A stretch of 64,000 bases of DNA from Spinacia oleracea (Eukaryota > Streptophyta > Magnoliopsida > Caryophyllales > Amaranthaceae). Within the stretch, counting starts at the first letter, position 1. Each line of letters opens with the position of its first letter. Under the pieces are notes generated by a model that saw only the letters and a list, made by a program, of their open reading frames with translations, did no database searches and was not told the origin of the DNA. A program made the translations under genes and the position numbers. Positions 60,758 to 64,000 of this stretch are shown one piece after another. The stretch covers positions 7,254,001 through 7,318,000 of the forward strand of contig NC_079490.1 in assembly GCF_020520425.1 (NCBI RefSeq), given 5' to 3'.

Positions 60758-62077
60758 ACCGAATTTAAAAATAAAATTTAAAGTATTAGTACCTCACTAA
60801 TGACTACCTCTATGGCTCTATCTTTTTATTTCCATATATCAATCATAACTGGCTTTTGAGCTCGTTCATTGATGTAGTGGTTGTTAAGGGATCTTTTTAA
60901 GGTGTTAATTTTTTTGAAAACTTGTGATTTTTGTGGGAATATATGATTTATATAGAGGTGAATTTGAAAGTTGAAAATTTTATATAAATTAGACGCATAG
61001 TAAATTAATATTGAGTGTTAAAGTGAAAGGTGTTGAATGAATATATGAAATAAATGATGAATTGCTGTTAAATGAGGAAGATAAAGTAGAAGGGGTGTTA
61101 AAGCTATAAAATACTTCGTATAACAAGAAATTTTGAAAAAAAAAATTATGGATGAAAAATGGGGTGACATGTGTCATACTGTCATCTAATCATAGATGGT
61201 TTTTCTTTTTACATACCATTCAGTATAGATTCACTTTAACGACTACTCCATATTTTATTAGTATTGTAATATTGTTCGGAGCTTGCCTCTCTTTTGCCGC
61301 AAAAAACTAATAATTTTGTTTTAACGACTATTTTAACATTTTGAATGGAGTGTCTTTTGCATTAGATTAGGGTGTCACAACTCACAAGGGTTTAGTGCAT
61401 TTATAATTTATAATCCTATGCCCTGTCATTTTGGAGTTTAGCTAATTAGCCTTTGTACTTTAACCTTTGATCTGGCCATTATTTGTCCCTCCGAGTTCTC
61501 CCTTGAGATCAAGTGTCCCTTGGCCTTGCCCCCATGAAAATGGCACAATGACTTTGGCAGCAAGAAAACACAACAAAGAACCACTAGCTCTCGCCGAGTC
61601 GCCGATGGCCATTCCGTGGGCTAATCAACATACATTTTCAAGACTACCGCGTACAACTCCCAATCAATTCATCACCTCTTCGAAACCAGAGACACTTTCT
61701 AAGCTTTGTTCTATTCGACTTATTTTGACTTTTTTCAGAAAAATAAGTTCGGTTAAGAACTTAAAATAAGTTCAGAAAAAATAAGTTTTTTCATACATTT
61801 CCACACACAAATAAGTTCATTTCAGATAAAATATGTGGAATAGAACGGAGTCTAGCGTGATTCCACAAGTAACTCCAATTTCCGTTACAAAAAGTTAATT
61901 TCCAAACTTCCAACCCGATTTTTAGAAAATACATTGACTCGAAACATATACGAGTACTACGTACAGCATCACGATGATTTCTCGTGTCATCAACTCTTGA
62001 GTCATGACTTGGTTTTCAACAAGAAGTTTCTGTGGTCTTGGAAGTTGTAAGTGAAGCAAAACTGTCAGTTTTAGTAG
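60758..62077. other. Intergenic DNA
   Basis: No gene supported apart from the MITE at 61702-61851. A plus-strand 100-codon frame at 61467-61769 runs into that MITE and has no recognised motif. The last part probably includes the 3' UTR of the gene at 62078. Confidence 0.45.
61702..61851. mobile_element. Tourist-like MITE
   Basis: Ends AGCTTTGTTCTATTCGACTT and, inverted, ACTCCGTTCTATTCCACAT; flanked by CTA on both sides (61699-61701, 61852-61854). Same family as 25724-25955. Confidence 0.75.
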
Positions 62078-63935
62078 TCATTTCTTATAGTCATAAGCAG
62101 CAATGTTCTGAGGTTCGCATTCAGGACTGAAAAGGCGGACAAGAAGAGCCGTGGTTGAGCTAACAGTAACAGCTCCACACGCTGCCCATCTGAGACTTCT
62201 AGGAATTGTTACTCTTGACCCTGTGAGCCATGACAAAACCACATGAACAGAGAAAAACAAATAGAAAAAACAGCAAACAGTTCCATAGGAAATGTCAGGG
62301 AATTTCTTGGTACAAAACAGACAATTTCAGCTAAACTTTCTGGTGACAAATAATGTAGTCATTTCACCTGAATAGAGTTGTGATAACACCACAACAACAT
62401 TTTTTTGTGAATTTTTATCTTATATGGAGTACTAGTTTTATGCAAACAGTCATATCTCCTTAAACGTAGCCTTAAGAAAAAGCTTAAAGAAAAAGCCTGA
62501 AACCCTAAACACAATTAATAACAGTAGAAGAGCGTGGTTTTGTCATGAAAACTAATACAGTACCATTTTGAGAAATATATTCAATCTTCATAGATAGCCC
62601 TAGCATAACTCATAACAACATCACAATCTTGGCTTGATTTACCCTGTTCATTCTCAGTTTCTCGCAGCATCAACTATACACTAAAACCGATTTTGGCATA
62701 CCTCTATGTGAATAAAGCACAGAAAACTGTGCTCTCGGAAGGGATGTACCAAAGTAACTTCCCTTCCCTATACTGACTAGGGCACGTATGACGTATCCCT
62801 TTCATGAGGGTCATTCACTGGTTGGTCTTGAGAAACCAAAAGGAGAAAGACGGTCTAAAAGAGTTTCACAGAAGAATGAGTTAAACACTCTAACTAGTGA
62901 AGTTTGGGTAGGAGGTTTATTGAAAGATTTGCAGACCTGAAGTTCCTAAACCTATTGATATGTTCTTTGACAATACAAATTGCAAATAAATCTACTGTAT
63001 AGATCATGAATCAATAAAGCTCGCAAGATTGACTGACACGATAACGTTCAAGATAAATTTATCAACACTCTTCCCGCATTTAGCTTGAATCTAAAGCCTT
63101 GGAAGTTGGTGGTTACCAGCTTCTGTTTTTCAACCTAAAATTTCGTGTTACAAGAATTGAATATGGACGATCTTAGCTAGCAATGTCGTGTAGAAGGTGT
63201 TTTGTATTCCGTTCCCGATATGCACATTTTGTTACAAATTCGTCATAATCAGAGTTTACAATATTGATTGAGAAGCTAGTTAGTTAGAGCTGCTATGACT
63301 TGGGTTTTTCCTAGTGATGTGATGTAATGTTGTTAGATTCAACAGAAAGCAATAAACATTTTGAAGCCTAGTAGTAAATCACTGACATTTTACATCAGGG
63401 CATGATTAAAGAGTAAGTGATTAAGGCTATGTTAATGCTTTATTACTTATTTTTGTTAAAACCCGACCAGATCACACCAGAAACTCGAAAAATCAAACCA
63501 CGCCAGAAACTCGAAAAATCAAACCACGCCAGAAACTCGAAAAATCAAACCATACCAGAAACTCGAAAAATCAAACCACACCAGAAACTCGAAAAATCAA
63601 ACCACACCAGAAACTCGAAAAAACAAACCACACCGGACTACATGAAGAGAACACATCCTAACAAGTTCAAAAGTGATACATTTCCTATTCCATACAGCAT
63701 TAAGCATCCCAAGTTCCCAACAATATAGTTTTACTTGTACATATTATAAACCAGAACACAAGAGTTTGAAGTAGAATGAACACATACCATAGTGTAGTCT
63801 GCACAAAACCCAGAAACCTAATGCTCCACCAACTGTAAAAATCCCAGCTGTTTGCCTCATTAACCTTGAGCATGGCTTTCCATCTGATCGCATGAGCTCA
63901 CCATCAGACCAACCAAGTGCTCGTCTCAACGCCAT
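62078..63935 (-). CDS. Small conserved-looking protein with two membrane helices, function unknown
   Basis: Two exons, 63935-63788 and 62220-62078, join in frame across a GTATGT...CTCACAG intron of 1567 bases to give 96 residues. The N-terminus is MALRRALGWSDGELMRSDGK; helices are predicted near residues 29-46 (GIFTVGGALGFWVL) and 61-80 (WAACGAVTVSSTTALLVRLF). Between them lies a basic loop (SRVTIPRSLR), and the C-terminal tail contains SPECEPQNIAAYD. Cys residues at 22, 45, 64 and 84 are spread over both faces. The sequence has the feel of a conserved plant organelle-membrane protein, but I cannot name the family or a function. The start is the first ATG in frame; the codon before it is TTG, and upstream sequence is short in the window. 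Confidence 0.75.
63477..63632. repeat. 26-bp minisatellite, six copies, in the intron of the small membrane-protein gene
   Basis: Unit CCAGAAACTCGAAAAATCAA plus ACCACG/ACCACA, starting at 63477, 63503, 63529, 63555, 63581 and 63607. Copies differ by one or two bases. Confidence 0.9.
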
Positions 63936-64000
63936 CAATCAATCAAGTGCTCGTCTCAAACTCTCAAACCCCCTGATCATGCATAATACATTCTCCCCCA

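Noticed and set aside
63417-63728. 103-codon plus-strand frame with repeating KSN/KIKP units; also considered as a CRISPR-like array
   Set aside because: It is a 26-bp tandem repeat in an intron with no unique spacers, and this is a plant nuclear sequence.

Overview
The window is nuclear DNA of a flowering plant. It holds spliced genes with GT/AG introns, plant-specific gene families, and many plant transposable elements in AT-rich intergenic sequence. The best guess is a eudicot, possibly Caryophyllales/Amaranthaceae (beet, spinach, quinoa). That guess rests only on the general look of the genes and repeats, so species confidence is low.

Four host genes could be rebuilt exon by exon, all on the minus strand. 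(1) At 4.2-15.3 kb lies a complete VERNALIZATION2-like Polycomb gene (Su(z)12/VEFS family): 14 coding exons, 425 codons and a C2H2 finger. Its Met-Cys N-terminus is fixed by an in-frame stop directly before the ATG. (2) At 24.3-27.7 kb lies a four-exon gene of the MRL7/SVR4/ECB1 family, a chloroplast-biogenesis protein with a thioredoxin-like fold. (3) At 55.8-57.2 kb lies an intronless PLP-dependent L-cysteine desulfhydrase. (4) At 62.1-63.9 kb lies a two-exon gene for a 96-residue protein with two predicted membrane helices and no function I can assign. These genes do not form a pathway; they are ordinary neighbours in a plant genome.

The rest is mostly mobile DNA. From 30.1 to 49.2 kb there is a matryoshka. 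A Tourist-like MITE is split by a Mutator-like element (MULE, 30120-49110) with a 9-bp target duplication. The MULE transposase gene is in turn split twice. One insertion is a solo LTR (31642-33317, 5-bp duplication). The other is a near-complete Athila-type Ty3/gypsy retrotransposon (34562-47703, 5-bp duplication, LTRs almost identical). The Athila element itself carries a 683-bp hAT-type element (8-bp duplication). Removing the two insertions leaves a MULE of about 4.2 kb.

Other repeats are: a duplicated AGAACAAACA-rich block with an adjoining MULE N-terminal relic (1-2.57 kb); an intronic foldback of Stowaway-like sequence (8.45-9.08 kb); terminal-inverted-repeat elements with internal minisatellites (16.9-17.8 and 28.8-29.5 kb); Stowaway and Tourist MITEs; a large-TIR element split by a solo LTR rich in CGGAAATATT (57.6-59.9 kb); a LINE 3' fragment (60.5 kb); and several local duplications. 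The most unusual signal is a cluster of CGCCCG(A/T)CGGGCG palindromes. It sits in both Athila LTRs just upstream of a TATA box and again inside the element, upstream of the third ORF.
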